A DNA stretch of 64,000 bases from Cupriavidus cauae (lineage in GTDB: Bacteria; Pseudomonadota; Gammaproteobacteria; Burkholderiales; Burkholderiaceae), in NCBI RefSeq assembly GCF_008632125.1, contig NZ_VWRN01000053.1, positions 496,001 through 560,000 on the forward strand. Direction: 5' to 3'. This document shows positions 16,806 to 25,092 of this stretch, in pieces. Position 1 is the first letter of the stretch. Every line of letters starts with the position of its first letter. A program made the translations under genes and the position numbers. Below the pieces are notes generated by a model, which saw only the letters and a program-made list of their open reading frames with translations, had not been told where the DNA came from and ran no database searches.

Positions 16806-18359
16806 TCAGGAGCGCGCCAGCAGCTTGGCGACCGACCGGCTGATGCGCGGATTGCCCTCGCCGAGCTTGGCCAGATTGTCGTCGAGCGCCTCCGGCACGT
16901 ACAGGTAATTGACCATCATGCCGCACGACTGCGCGCGTCCCTTGCTCGACAGGTCCGCGCCCCAGTTCAGCCGCTCGACGCAGGCGCCGTTGCCGAGGTG
17001 GAAACGCGCCACCGGATCGGCAGGCAGCGCGCCGTTGCGGGCGTGCACGAGGAAGTGCGCGGCCAGCGCCAGGCCGCTGTCGCGCACCAGCGCGTCGTCC
17101 GAACCGGCGTTCAGCGCGGCCAGCCATTCGGCGCCGGTCGCCGGCACCGCCGGCGGCCTGGCTTCCCCGGCAGCCGGCGCACGTGCGCTCCAGCGCTGCA
17201 TGCACTTGCCGCCCAGCACCTTGGCGACGGTATCGCCGTCCTGCTTGCGCAGCCAGTCGGCGAAACCCGGTATCGGCGACAGCGTGGCGAACTGCTTGAC
17301 CTTGGGGAATTCGCGCTGCAATTCCTCGATGACGCGCTTGAGCAGGAAATTGCCGAAGCTGACGCCGCGCAGGCCCGGCTGCGTATTCGAGATCGAATAG
17401 AAGATCGCCCATTTGACGCGGCGCAGGTCTTCCTGCGGCGCCGCCTCGTCGAGCAGGCTCTGCACGTTGGCGGCCATTTCCGGCACGAATGCCACCTCGA
17501 CGAAGATCAACGGCTCGCGCGGAATCCGCGGATGGAAGAAGGCGTAGCAGCGGCGGTCCGAATCGAGCCGGTTGCGCAGGTCGGCCCAGGAGGCGATCTC
17601 ATGCACCGCCTCGTAGCGGATCAGCTTTTCCAGCAGCGACGCCGGCGAATCCCAGGTGATCGGCTGCAGCTCCAGCAGGCCGACGTCGAACCAGTTCGAC
17701 AGCAGGCCCTCCAGGTCTTCGTCGAGCACGCGCAGGCCCGGGATCTTCTTGTACCAGCGCAGCATGTCCGCGCGCAGGTGAATGATGAAATGCAGGCCGC
17801 AGGCCGACGTCGCGCTCGGGCCATGCAGCCCGGCCAGCCGCTTGAAGAAGCGGATGCGGGCGCTCGACAGCGCATGGGAGAGTCCCGAGCCGTTGCGTCC
17901 CGGCTTGCCGCCCTCGCCCACCGTGCCCGAGGCCGTGCCCGTAGTCGTGCCCCCTGTCGCCCCTTCCGCGGCGCCGTCGCCCTGCGCACCGCTGTTGGCG
18001 ACCTCGGCCAGCAGCGTCAGCATGGCCTGGCGGGTGGGCTCGTCGGCGGCCTCGTATTCGTTGCGCCAGGCCTGCGCGGCGGCGTTGGCGGCGCTGTCGG
18101 TCAGGCGGGCATCGAAGCACAAGCGCAGTTCCTCGCGCTGGCGGCGCTGCACACGCGCGCTCAGCGTGGCGGGCGCGGCCGTGCGGGTCTTGCCATCGTT
18201 GGCCGCGTTGGCCTCGGCCGGGGTCCCCTTGCGGTTCCACCAGCGGCCGAAGCGCGCCAGCAGCGTGCCGCCGGCGGCGTCGGGACGGGCGTCCCCCAGG
18301 GTTTCGCTGGCGCCGAGCGGCGCGCTGACGGTCTTGTCTCCGGTCTCGAAAGAAGTCAT
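16806..18359 (-). CDS. matA: Malonyl-CoA decarboxylase
   Basis: A 517-residue malonyl-CoA decarboxylase, converting malonyl-CoA to acetyl-CoA and CO2. The helical N-terminal domain is interrupted by a Gly/Thr-rich low-complexity stretch (EGATGGTTTGTASGTVG, near residues 137-155). The catalytic domain shows GLHFIIHLRADML, FFHPRIPREPLIFVEVAF, IFYSISNTQPGLRGVSFGNFLIK-like sequence and the C-terminal histidine region FHLGNGACVERLNW before SCGMMVNYLY. The gene follows gntR with an intervening repeat array, and precedes the Bug gene, crotonase and matB on the same strand, giving a malonate utilisation cluster. Confidence 0.93.
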   Translation of the reverse strand: MTSFETGDKTVSAPLGASETLGDARPDAAGGTLLARFGRWWNRKGTPAEANAANDGKTRTAAPATLSARVQRRQREELRLCFDARLTDSAANAAAQAWRNEYEAADEPTRQAMLTLLAEVANSGAQGDGAAEGATGGTTTGTASGTVGEGGKPGRNGSGLSHALSSARIRFFKRLAGLHGPSATSACGLHFIIHLRADMLRWYKKIPGLRVLDEDLEGLLSNWFDVGLLELQPITWDSPASLLEKLIRYEAVHEIASWADLRNRLDSDRRCYAFFHPRIPREPLIFVEVAFVPEMAANVQSLLDEAAPQEDLRRVKWAIFYSISNTQPGLRGVSFGNFLLKRVIEELQREFPKVKQFATLSPIPGFADWLRKQDGDTVAKVLGGKCMQRWSARAPAAGEARPPAVPATGAEWLAALNAGSDDALVRDSGLALAAHFLVHARNGALPADPVARFHLGNGACVERLNWGADLSSKGRAQSCGMMVNYLYVPEALDDNLAKLGEGNPRISRSVAKLLARS

Positions 18360-18447
18360 CGAACTACCTGTCGGGCAAAGGAAGGAAGCGGAACTCGAAA
18401 CGTTACGGTGCTGCGTGACGAGGGTGAGTGAGAGTCGTCGATGGTCG

Positions 18448-18551
18448 GGTCAGCGGTCGGTCAGCGGTCGTGTCAGCGGTCGATTAGCGGTCGATTAGCG
18501 GTCGTGTCAGCGGTCGGTCAGCGGTCGGTCAGCGCTCGGTCTAGCGGTCGG
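18448..18551. repeat. Tandem gcggtcggtca-type array between gntR and matA
   Basis: About ten near-identical copies of a 10-11 bp unit (cagcggtcgg, gattagcggtc). The array runs into the last codons of gntR. Confidence 0.9.
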
Positions 18552-19275
18552 AGGCGGCCTTGGCGGCGAGGCGAAGCCGGCTGTGGCGCCGTCGCGCCGG
18601 GGCCGCGGGTTCGGGCGCTGCCGCTTGCGCATCCGCGTCCAGCGCCTTCAACGCGGCGCGCTGGCGCAGCAGGTGGGTCTTCATCATCGCCTCGGCGCCT
18701 TCGGGATCGCGCGCCTTCAGCGCGGCAAAGACCGACAGGTGCTCGGCACAGGATTCGTCGATGCGGCCCGGCAACTGCAGGCTCTTGTGCCGCGACAGGC
18801 GCAGCACCTTGCGCAGGTCGCCGATCAGCCCGGACAGCCAGCGATTGCCCGCGAGCCGCTGGATCGCCTCGTGGATCTGGTAGTTCGTTTCGTAGTAGGC
18901 GTCGATCTGGCCGGCGCGGGCGTAGCGGGCCAGATCGCGATGCAGGTCCTCGAGCGCGTCGAGGTCGGCGGCGGTGGCATTGCGGGCCGCCTCGTAGGCG
19001 CAGCGCCCTTCGAGCAGCGCCATCAGCGGAAAGATCTCGTCGAGGTCCTGTTCGGACAGCTCGTTGACGAAGCAGCCGCGGCGCGGCTCCAGCCGCACCA
19101 GCCCTTCGGCGGCCAGCACCTTCAGCGCCTCGCGCAGCGGGGTGCGAGAGATGCCCAGCGTGGTCGCCAGGGCCGCCTCGTCGATCCAGGCGCCCGGCAC
19201 GAGCGTGTGCTCGTCGATCATGGCGCGCAGGCGATCGGCGACTTCGAGATACAGCGCCTGCTGGACGATGCGCAT
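18541..19275 (-). CDS. GntR/FadR-family regulator of the malonate cluster
   Basis: A 244-residue regulator with an N-terminal winged helix-turn-helix (LRAMIDEHTLVPGAWIDEAALA, LGISRTPLREALKVLAAEGLV, residues about 16-65) and an all-helical FCD effector domain (ARNATAADLDAL, YHxxIH-like NYQIHEAI, later EHLSVFAAL). The start at 19275 is chosen because GGGAGG lies just upstream. It is the first gene of the mat cluster and probably represses it, releasing on malonate or malonyl-CoA, as described for MatR/MdcY-type regulators (analogy). The C-terminal 30 residues are an Ala/Arg-rich tail. Confidence 0.9.
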   Translation of the reverse strand: MRIVQQALYLEVADRLRAMIDEHTLVPGAWIDEAALATTLGISRTPLREALKVLAAEGLVRLEPRRGCFVNELSEQDLDEIFPLMALLEGRCAYEAARNATAADLDALEDLHRDLARYARAGQIDAYYETNYQIHEAIQRLAGNRWLSGLIGDLRKVLRLSRHKSLQLPGRIDESCAEHLSVFAALKARDPEGAEAMMKTHLLRQRAALKALDADAQAAAPEPAAPARRRHSRLRLAAKAASDR

Positions 19276-19341
19276 GGAGGCCTCCCGGTGCGATGCATGG
19301 ACATCGCGAAGGCCGGAGCCCCTTGGGAGGCCCTCGCAATA

Positions 19342-19376
19342 ATTCATAATTATGAATAACGGCGAGGGAATGGCAA
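19342..19376 (-). promoter_or_regulatory. gntR promoter with overlapping palindromic operator
   Basis: The perfect 16-bp palindrome ATTCATAATTATGAAT (19342-19357) covers the -10 hexamer CATAAT (minus strand, 19349-19354), which is 16 bases from a -35 TTGCCA (19371-19376). An AT-rich palindrome in this GC-rich setting, next to a GntR gene, is a good candidate for autoregulation. Confidence 0.7.
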
Positions 19377-19432
19377 GGCGTTTCGATGTTGCAGAGCGGC
19401 AAGTGCTGTAAGGGGCTTGCAGGGTGGTCCCC

Positions 19433-19490
19433 GGCGGCTCTGACCGGCTCTGACCGGCTCTGAGCGGCTCTGAGCGGCTCTAAGCGGCTT
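19433..19490. repeat. Tandem cggctctgac-type 10-bp repeats
   Basis: Five to six near-perfect 10-mers in the gap between the gntR promoter and the CitE-like gene. Confidence 0.85.
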
Positions 19491-19594
19491 GCCGAAGGCT
19501 TGAGGCGGCTGGGAGCGCTTGTGGGGCCTCGCCTCGTAGGGCGCTTGCCTTGCAGGCGGCGCCCTGGGCAGGCGCCGAAGGACGGTCCGCCGCT

Positions 19595-20443
19595 TCAGCC
19601 GTCCGCCAGAATGCGCCGCGCCCGCTCCAGCACCGGGCGATCGACCATCTTTCCGTCCACCGCCACGGCGGCGCCATCGGCCGAGGCGGCCGCTTCGACC
19701 ACGCGCCTGGCCCAGGCCAGCTCCGCTTCGGTCGGCGCGAGACCGGCGTGGACAGGGTCCACCTGCGCCGGGTGGATCAGCAGCTTGGCGCCGAAGCCGA
19801 AGGCGCGCGCACGCGCCGTTTCGGCGGCCAGCACCGCGGTATCGCCGAGCGCGGTGCAGACGCCGTCCACCGGCGCAGGTAGCCCCGCCGCGCGCGAATG
19901 CAGCACCAGCAGGCTGCGAAAGGCATGCAGCGGCTCGCCTTCATCGCCCACGCCCAGATCGCCCATCAGGTCGATGCTGCCGAACAGCAGCCGCACCACG
20001 CCGGGCTGCGCGGCCAGGTCCGCAAGCTGGGCGAAGCCCGCCGCGGTTTCCAGCAGCGCATGGCATTGCACCGCCGGCAGCGCCTGCCGCAGCGCCCGCA
20101 TCGCTTCGGCATCGGCCTTGGGCAACACCAGCGCGTCGACGCCGAGCGCGTGGCACCAGGCAATATCGTCGTCGTGGTACGGCGTGCCGGCGGCGTTTAC
20201 GCGCACCAGCAGCAGCACGCCGGCATCGGCGGCCTGCCGCGCCAGCCCGGCCCAGGGCGCGCGCAGCCCCTCGCGCGCGGCGGCCTTGTCGGCCGGCGCC
20301 ACCGCGTCCTCGAAATCGACGATCACCGCGTCGGCCCCGGCCGCGAGCGCCTTGCCGACACGATCCGGCCGGTTGGCCGGCACGAACAGATAGCTGCGCG
20401 GCAGCCGCGTACCCGGAGTCGTCATCGCGTTCTCCGCCGTCAT
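19595..20443 (-). CDS. CitE-like HpcH/HpaI-family CoA ester lyase
   Basis: A 282-residue TIM-barrel protein of the CitE/malyl-CoA lyase group. PRSYLFVPANRPDRVGKAL at the N-terminus, VIVDFEDAVAPADK with metal-binding acidic residues, the LVRVNAAG strand, LLETAAGFAQL and KLLIHPAQVDPVHAG are all diagnostic. Members cleave or condense acyl-CoA thioesters such as citramalyl-, malyl- or beta-methylmalyl-CoA. It overlaps the upstream CaiB-like gene by four bases (ATGA), so the transferase would supply the CoA ester that this enzyme cleaves. The substrate is not identifiable. Confidence 0.88.
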   Translation of the reverse strand: MTAENAMTTPGTRLPRSYLFVPANRPDRVGKALAAGADAVIVDFEDAVAPADKAAAREGLRAPWAGLARQAADAGVLLLVRVNAAGTPYHDDDIAWCHALGVDALVLPKADAEAMRALRQALPAVQCHALLETAAGFAQLADLAAQPGVVRLLFGSIDLMGDLGVGDEGEPLHAFRSLLVLHSRAAGLPAPVDGVCTALGDTAVLAAETARARAFGFGAKLLIHPAQVDPVHAGLAPTEAELAWARRVVEAAASADGAAVAVDGKMVDRPVLERARRILADG

Positions 20444-21612
20444 ACCGCGCCGGCCGCGCGCATCGCGGCGATCTGCTCGCCCGCGATGCCCAGCTCGGCC
20501 AGGATCGCGTCGGTATGCTGGCCCAGGGCCGGCACCGGGTCCATGCGCGCGTCCGTCATGCCGGGCGGCAGCAGCGCCGGGATGGCGCCCGCCGGCGTGT
20601 CAACCTGGCGCCAGCGCTGCCGCGCGGCCAGCTGAGGATGCGCCCAGACGTCGGCCATCGTATTGACCTGCGCGTTGGCAATCTTCGCGGCGTCGAGCCG
20701 CGCGCCGACCTCCTCGGCGCTCCACTGCGAGAACGCCGCGACGATGCGCTCGCGCAGCGCGGCACGATTGGCGCTGCGCAGGCTGTTGCTGGCGTAGTCG
20801 GGATGCGAGATCAGCTCAGGCTGCTGCAGCACCGATTCGCAGAACACCGCCCACTCGCGTTCGTTCTGCAGGCCGAGCATCACGGTCTTGCCGTCGCCGG
20901 TCGGGAACGGCCCGTAGGGATAGATGGTGGCATGCGAGGCGCCCGCGCGCGGCGGCGGCGAGGCGCCATCGAAGGCGTAGTACAGCGGGAAACTCATCCA
21001 CTCGACCATCGACTCCAGCATCGAGATATCGATGCGCTTGCCGCGGCCCGTCTGCCCGCGCTCGAGCAGCGCGGCCAGGATATTGGTGTAGGCGTACATG
21101 CCCGCGGCGATATCGGCGATCGATGCGCCGGCCTTGACGCCCTCCTCCGGCGTGCCGGTCACCGAGACGAAGCCCGACTCGCTCTGCACCAGCAGGTCGT
21201 AGGCCTTCTTGTCGCGATAGGGACCGTCGGCGCCGTAGCCCGAGATATCGCAGACGATCAGCCGCGGAAAGCGCTCGGACAGCGCGGCATGATCGAGCCC
21301 CAGCCGCGCCGCCGCACCCGGGGCGAGGTTCTGCACCAGCACGTCGGCGCGCGCCAACAGCGCGTCGAGCACCGGACCCGCGCCCTCGTGCTTGACGTCC
21401 AGCGTCAGGCTCTCCTTGCCGCGATTGGTCCAGACGAAGTGCGAGGACAGGCCGTGCACGCGATCGTCGTAGGCGCGCGCGAAATCGCCGGCGCCCGGAC
21501 GCTCGATCTTGATCACGCGGGCACCGAGGTCCGCCAGCTGGCGCGTGCAGAACGGGGCGGCGATGGCCTGTTCGAGGGAGATGACGGTGATGCCTTCAAG
21601 CGGTCGGGTCAT
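20440..21612 (-). CDS. CaiB/BaiF-family CoA transferase
   Basis: A 390-residue family III CoA transferase. It opens PLEGITVISLEQAIAAPFCTRQLADLGARVIKIE, contains LDVKHEGAGP and the KKAYDLLVQSESG motif whose aspartate (about residue 139) forms the acyl-enzyme anhydride in this family, followed by YAYTNILAALLERGQTGRGK. The family includes succinyl-CoA:carboxylate transferases. Pairing with a CitE-like lyase suggests a short catabolic route for a hydroxy-dicarboxylate via its CoA ester. It diverges from a LysR gene that is the likely regulator. Confidence 0.9.
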   Translation of the reverse strand: MTRPLEGITVISLEQAIAAPFCTRQLADLGARVIKIERPGAGDFARAYDDRVHGLSSHFVWTNRGKESLTLDVKHEGAGPVLDALLARADVLVQNLAPGAAARLGLDHAALSERFPRLIVCDISGYGADGPYRDKKAYDLLVQSESGFVSVTGTPEEGVKAGASIADIAAGMYAYTNILAALLERGQTGRGKRIDISMLESMVEWMSFPLYYAFDGASPPPRAGASHATIYPYGPFPTGDGKTVMLGLQNEREWAVFCESVLQQPELISHPDYASNSLRSANRAALRERIVAAFSQWSAEEVGARLDAAKIANAQVNTMADVWAHPQLAARQRWRQVDTPAGAIPALLPPGMTDARMDPVPALGQHTDAILAELGIAGEQIAAMRAAGAV

Positions 21613-21764
21613 GGCAGTGGCTTGGCGAAGGGAATGGGAGGGCCGGGATGGCGGGCGATGGCATCAATCTAGCCGCGATCGCCGCCGCGCGGAAATACGG
21701 AATCGCGAGCCAGCCATAAGTACAATCAATACCTTCGGCTTTCACTGGGTCATTGGGGCGGGAC

Positions 21765-22715
21765 ATGGATATCCGGGGCATGCGCTATTTCGTCGCGATC
21801 GTGGAGCACGGCAGCCTGACCCGCGCCGCCGAGGTCGCCCACGTGGCCCAGCCCGCCCTGAGCCAGCAGCTTGCGGCGCTCGAAGCGGAACTGGGCGTGG
21901 CGCTGGTGCATCGCGGCGCCAAGGGCGTCAAACCCACGGAGGCGGGCCGCACGCTGTACCGGCATGCGCGCGCGATCCTCAAGCAGATCGACGTGGCGCG
22001 CGCCGACGTGAAAGTGGCCGGCGCGGACATCGCCGGCACCGTGGCGATCGGCCTGCCGACCACCGCCGCCGCGGCATTCGGCATGCCGCTGGTGCGCGCG
22101 GTGCGCCAGCGCTATCCGGGCGTCCGGCTGCAGCTGTTCGAGAGCATGAGCGGCTATATCGCCGAACTGCTCAACAACAACCGGCTCGACTTCGCCATTC
22201 TGTTTCGCGATACCCCATCGCGGGCGGTGGAACTGGAGCCGTTGGCCAGCGAGGCGCTGTACCTGGTCGGCACGCCGCCTGTCTCCGCGGCCTCGAAGCG
22301 GCATCGCGCCAGGTCGGGCAAGGAAGCAACCATTGCCCTGAAGGCGCTGGCCGATGTCCCGCTGGTGTTGCCGAGCGGGGCGCAAGGGCTGCGCGAAGTG
22401 CTGGAGCGGCATGCCAGCGGCGCCGGCATTCGGCTGCAGGTCGTGGCCGACCTCGACTCGCTGCCGATCCTGCTGCAGACCGCCCGGGAAGGGCTGGCCT
22501 GCACGATCCTGCCCGCGTCGTCACTGAGCCGAGAGCCGGACGATGATGCCCTGCCGACACGGCTGATTCTCCCCGAGCTCGACCGCACGCTGTCGCTTTG
22601 CTGGCCGCGTGCGCTGCCGCGAACGGCCGCCGCCGACGCGGTGGCCGAGGCCTTGCGCGAGATCGTCGCCGCGAAGATTGCGGAAGGCGGCTCGTTGAAG
22701 CCGGCTCGCGCGTAG
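21765..22715 (+). CDS. LysR-family regulator divergent from the CaiB/CitE pair
   Basis: A 316-residue LysR regulator. The winged HTH is MRYFVAIVEHGSLTRAAEVAHVAQPALSQQLAALEAELGV-like (residues about 6-45), followed by the linker helix and a substrate-binding domain with DIAGTVAIGLPTTAAAAFG, similar to the Nac/CysB-type subgroup. The ATG at 21765 is chosen with GGGGCGGG just upstream rather than the TTG four codons earlier. It is transcribed away from the CaiB gene, with about 150 bases between, the usual arrangement for control of the divergent catabolic genes. Confidence 0.9.
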   Translation: MDIRGMRYFVAIVEHGSLTRAAEVAHVAQPALSQQLAALEAELGVALVHRGAKGVKPTEAGRTLYRHARAILKQIDVARADVKVAGADIAGTVAIGLPTTAAAAFGMPLVRAVRQRYPGVRLQLFESMSGYIAELLNNNRLDFAILFRDTPSRAVELEPLASEALYLVGTPPVSAASKRHRARSGKEATIALKALADVPLVLPSGAQGLREVLERHASGAGIRLQVVADLDSLPILLQTAREGLACTILPASSLSREPDDDALPTRLILPELDRTLSLCWPRALPRTAAADAVAEALREIVAAKIAEGGSLKPARA

Positions 22716-22722
22716 CGCCGCC

Positions 22723-24996
22723 CTACTGCCCTTTCGGCGGATCCTGCCTCAATTGCCGCTCCATCGTCGCGATGCGTGCGGCGATGGATTGGGCGAAGAA
22801 GTGCATGGCTCGCTCGAGCGCCAGGTTCCGGAAAGTTCGCTGGAAAACGGAAGCGCACACGTCGTCCAATTGGCGGGCGAGCGCCGCCGCCTGGGCAATG
22901 ACGGCGTTCCAGGCCTGGCTTGCCGCGGCGCGCCCGGAAGCATCCGGCAATTCGTCGAAGCCGATGCTGTTGTGGTCGTCGAACAGCGCGCGCAGTCCGG
23001 TCACGTTATTGCCAAGAAACCGGCCGCGTTCCATATACATCGTGACCGCGAGCTGATTCATCGCACCGGCCGTGGCAAAGCGGTCGGCATGGAGGCCCCC
23101 CATCTCCTCCAGCGCGAGCATCTCGCTGCGTACCTTTTCCAGAAGCTGGAAGGCGCAGAGATATTCGACCATGATGTCCTTCTTGTGCTCGGCCCCGTCG
23201 ATACGGTCCGGAAGGGGCTGCGCAAGCGCGGTCGAAAGGTGTTGCAAGTATCGCGTCGCGGTGCGGATCCGGCCCTGCGCCCAGGCCAGGCTCTCCTCCC
23301 ACTGTGCCTGCACGTCAACCGCGGGCGCCTGCACCGCCTGCGCCGCCTGCGCCGACTGCACTGTGGAGGTACCTGCCGCGGCCGCCCCGGCATCGGGGCC
23401 CGCGTCGGCATCGGCGGCCGCGGCGGCGGGAAGAGGCTGCGAGGCACTCCCGCTCTTCCCAAGACCATAGGCCGACGCATCGTCCAACCCGTCCGGGCCC
23501 TCTTCCATGTACACCGAGTTGTACGACCCAATGCTCGAGGTGGATACGGTTCGGCTCAATGTGCGATCGCTGGCGGTATCGCCTGCATTGTCGACCGGTG
23601 TGTCCGCCGACGCCGCCTCCGCGGTGCAACCCGCCGCGTTCGGTGGACTCTTCCGCTCAAAGCCCAGGCGGCGCCAGAGCTGTTCGATCATCTGGTCGTT
23701 TTCCAGGACTTCGTCCCAGTCGCTGTCGTGGCTGCCGGCCACGTCCTCAGGCGCGTTGGCGCGAACGTTGGCCGACACGTTGGCCGACACGTTGGCCGGC
23801 ACGTTGTCAGGCACGTTGTCAGGCACGTTGTCAGGCACGTCGGCCGCGCTCCGGTCGGGGACGATCGGCAGCGACGATACGGTGCGTGCCAGGCCGCTCT
23901 GCGCCGGCGCGCGCTCGCCAAATTGGTCGACCAGGCGCTTGGCGGCCTCGCACAGATTGCTGCCCTGCACTTCCGCGCAAAAGTGAGCCGCCCTGATCTC
24001 ACCGCCACAAAGCTCCGACAGCACGTCCCACGCGAGCGGCTGCGAGAAATCCGAATTGGCCTGGAGCCAACGGCTCATCTGCTCGCCAAGCTCGTGTATC
24101 AGGCCGGCGAGATCGGGTTGCCGGTCAGGAAAATGGCGGTAGGCCTCGGGCTTGGCGAACACTTCCCCTGCGCCGAAGATCGTGGCAAGCACGCCCACGG
24201 CGGCCGATGCACCGGTTCCCGCCGCACACGCCGCCGTCAGCAGGAAGGAGCCGCCCAGCGCAACGCCGGTCACGGCCACCGGCCACAGGATCACCGCCAG
24301 CGTGACGGCACCGGCAATGCCGAGCAGTGCGCCCACGGCGAGCGCGATGGCCTTGCCGACGCTGCGCTTTTGCACGTGGGGCGCGATGTCGTCCTGCAGC
24401 GACTGAAGCCTTTGCATCAGCGCCTGGCATTGCGTCGCGAGCTTCAGGTTGCGTGCCATCACCACGGCGATGTGTCGCTCCCGCGCGTGTGGGCCGGCCT
24501 CCCATGGCATGGTGGCACGATGCTCGAGCTGCGCAATGTCCCGTGCCGTGTTCAGCAGCGCCGTCAGGTCCTTGTCGCACGCATCGAGTTCCTGTCTCAA
24601 AGGCTGCTTCTGGCTGGCCGGAATGGCCAGCGCGTCAATCGTCCTTTTCAGTTGATGCAGATGCTGTGCGCAGCTCGCTGCCACTGTGTCCCCGATCGCG
24701 CCTTCCGCCTGCGGGACCGCGTCGACGGGCGCCTCGGCGGACCGGCCGGTCCGCTTGCCGACATCGTCTCGGATGCCAGGAGTCAGCGATGGAAAGAGGA
24801 CAGTGGCGATGGCGGGAGCGGACAGGGGCGGCATGATGAATCCGGAAGCGGGCTGAACGAAGGGAAGCGAATGTGGCGACGGCCGCAGGAACGAAGGCGC
24901 GGACCAATGCCGATCGATGTCGGCACGGGTCGCATCGTCGGGGGAAGCGATCGCCGATGCGGCAGGATGGCGCAAGTAATGTGCGAAGGCTTTCAT
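22723..24996 (-). CDS. Unknown 757-residue membrane-associated protein, next to an effector-like gene
   Basis: Not recognised. Residues 1-90 are polar and Pro/Ser-rich. Residues about 95-210 are alpha-helical with coiled-coil character (AQHLHQLKRTIDAL, ELDACDKDLTALLNTARDIAQLEHR, CQALMQRLQSLQDDI). A Gly/Ala-rich hydrophobic block at about 214-278 could form two membrane helices. A tetrapeptide repeat VPDN/VSAN lies at 387-418 and an Ala/Asp low-complexity stretch near 535-570. The last 190 residues are again helical (EESLAWAQGRIRTATRYLQ, ERAMHFFAQSIAARIATM). There is no signal peptide. The start may instead be the ATG at 25029. It is divergent from the EspL-like gene, 96 bases apart, and ends seven bases from the LysR stop. 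The helical-plus-hydrophobic-hairpin layout resembles secreted translocators or effectors, but that is speculation. Confidence 0.8.
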   Translation of the reverse strand: MKAFAHYLRHPAASAIASPDDATRADIDRHWSAPSFLRPSPHSLPFVQPASGFIMPPLSAPAIATVLFPSLTPGIRDDVGKRTGRSAEAPVDAVPQAEGAIGDTVAASCAQHLHQLKRTIDALAIPASQKQPLRQELDACDKDLTALLNTARDIAQLEHRATMPWEAGPHARERHIAVVMARNLKLATQCQALMQRLQSLQDDIAPHVQKRSVGKAIALAVGALLGIAGAVTLAVILWPVAVTGVALGGSFLLTAACAAGTGASAAVGVLATIFGAGEVFAKPEAYRHFPDRQPDLAGLIHELGEQMSRWLQANSDFSQPLAWDVLSELCGGEIRAAHFCAEVQGSNLCEAAKRLVDQFGERAPAQSGLARTVSSLPIVPDRSAADVPDNVPDNVPDNVPANVSANVSANVRANAPEDVAGSHDSDWDEVLENDQMIEQLWRRLGFERKSPPNAAGCTAEAASADTPVDNAGDTASDRTLSRTVSTSSIGSYNSVYMEEGPDGLDDASAYGLGKSGSASQPLPAAAAADADAGPDAGAAAAGTSTVQSAQAAQAVQAPAVDVQAQWEESLAWAQGRIRTATRYLQHLSTALAQPLPDRIDGAEHKKDIMVEYLCAFQLLEKVRSEMLALEEMGGLHADRFATAGAMNQLAVTMYMERGRFLGNNVTGLRALFDDHNSIGFDELPDASGRAAASQAWNAVIAQAAALARQLDDVCASVFQRTFRNLALERAMHFFAQSIAARIATMERQLRQDPPKGQ
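23754..23840 (-). repeat. In-frame 12-bp repeats encoding VPDN/VSAN
   Basis: Seven or more 12-mers of the type gttgtcaggcac and gttggccgacac (plus strand) in two sub-families. They encode the tetrapeptide repeat of the unknown 757-residue protein. Confidence 0.92.
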
Positions 24997-25092
24997 AAAT
25001 CGACAGGCAACTCGCGATAAGTGACACATGTCTCTTGAGCCATGCCATGCCGTGGCCGCATGCTGTTCGACCGCTCTTTTCCGGAGAACATC

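Noticed and set aside
24997-25092. Hrp-type TTCG-N16-TTCG box upstream of the effector-like gene
   Set aside because: Only a single TTCG was found in the gap, so no evidence of HrpB/HrpX-type control.
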